Origin: Bidens hawaiensis
Taxonomy: Eukaryota; Streptophyta; Magnoliopsida; Asterales; Asteraceae
Assembly (NCBI GenBank): GCA_021521415.1
Contig: JAIQDT010000061.1
Span: 4,588,001-4,652,000 of the forward strand
Direction of reading: 5' to 3'
Length of the DNA: 64,000 nucleotides
Below, in pieces: positions 63,801-64,000 of the stretch. Below the pieces are notes generated by a model that was given only the letters and a program-made list of their open reading frames with translations, did no database searches and was not told the origin of the DNA. Numbering within the stretch: position 1 is the stretch's first letter; every line of letters begins with the position of its first letter. The position numbers and the translations under genes were made by a program.

Positions 63801-64000
63801 TTGAAGAATGGAAGATTATTTGATGATCACATTGAGTTTATTTCTTTTTGTGATGACCTTGTTACTTGAAGTTGATCTTTGAAGCTTAAAGCCTTGTTCA
63901 TATGCCCATACAACTATATCCAAAAGTGATATAAGAATGATAATTCGAAATGAACAATGGGAAACGCTTAACGTGAGGGGGAGAATTTCAATGAAAGACA
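60869..64000 (+). other. Element I noncoding interior with periodic motifs
   Basis: There is no supported gene. From 61380 to 62600 variants of GCTGCTGATATGA and GCTGTTAACGGGC recur irregularly. From 62660 to 63740 CTCGAGCACA-type motifs recur. At 63478-63750 three copies of a roughly 115-bp block (GAGCATCGATATGTTTACC ... GAGCACA) follow one another. The small frames at 63387-63804 arise from these copies. Confidence 0.65.

Larger units (their letters stand above)
60380..64000 (+). mobile_element. Element I: Copia-type LTR element without coding capacity (right end outside window)
   Basis: It has a 475-bp LTR and an initiator-Met primer site, then more than 3.1 kb with no Gag or pol domain in any frame. 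It is therefore probably a large non-autonomous derivative. Polypurine-like tracts occur at about 63360 and 63971, but no second LTR starts before the window ends. Confidence 0.7.

Overview
This window is plant genomic DNA made almost entirely of nested LTR retrotransposons. I found no host gene, tRNA, rRNA or CRISPR array. Three kinds of evidence point to a eudicot: initiator-Met (TGGTATCAGAGC) and Athila-type (TGGCACCGTTGCCGG) primer-binding sites, Sirevirus-like Copia elements with a third ORF, and chromodomain Ty3 elements. The ORF3 family and the style of the Copia gag resemble what is common in Asteraceae. That placement is inference from protein resemblance, not a search.

Layout, reconstructed from LTR ends, primer sites, polypurine tracts and target-site duplications (TSDs). 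Element B (1-18835, minus) is an Athila-like Ty3 element with gag and protease but no reverse transcriptase or integrase. Element A (5364-17653, minus, TSD acccc) is a 12.3-kb Copia/Sirevirus-like element sitting inside the 5' LTR of B. Element C (19370-36104, plus) is a second Copia element with many stops, and its reverse transcriptase is split by a 3.7-kb solo LTR H (26708-30455, TSD ctggg). Elements E and F (minus) are decayed relatives of C. F covers 36105-38579 and resumes at 18836-19369, so C appears to lie inside F. E covers 38580-41097 and resumes at 58858-59582. Element G (41098-58857, minus, TSD ccgaa) is a gag-less chromodomain Ty3 element inserted in the gag of E. Element D (42311-51339, minus, TSD tcagc) is a nearly pristine chromodomain Ty3 element inserted in the 3' LTR of G. 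After E comes a fragment of an H-like LTR (59583-60379), then element I (from 60380 to the window end, plus), a Copia-type LTR and primer site followed by 3.1 kb without coding capacity.

Insertion order implied: E, then F in E and G in E; C and B in F; H in C; A in B; D in G. D is youngest: its 2.2-kb LTRs differ by about three substitutions and one 9-bp indel. The A LTRs differ at 8 of 426 positions.

The most interesting signal is a shared, apparently splicing-organised layout in the Copia elements. (1) In A, C and E, gag ends at a stop next to a hairpin with CAAG/CTTGG arms. A plant-like branch point (CTAAT or CTGAT) and a TTGTGCAG acceptor follow, and protease begins in phase 0 directly after it. 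(2) In A and C, a third ORF encoding the same protein family starts two bases after another branch point plus CAG acceptor. (3) Each Copia family carries its own array of short inverted motifs in the LTR, leader and the noncoding DNA around ORF3: AACTTCGCC/GGCGAAGTT in A, ATTCGTTA/TAACGAAT in C and F, and CTCGAG-centred motifs in I.
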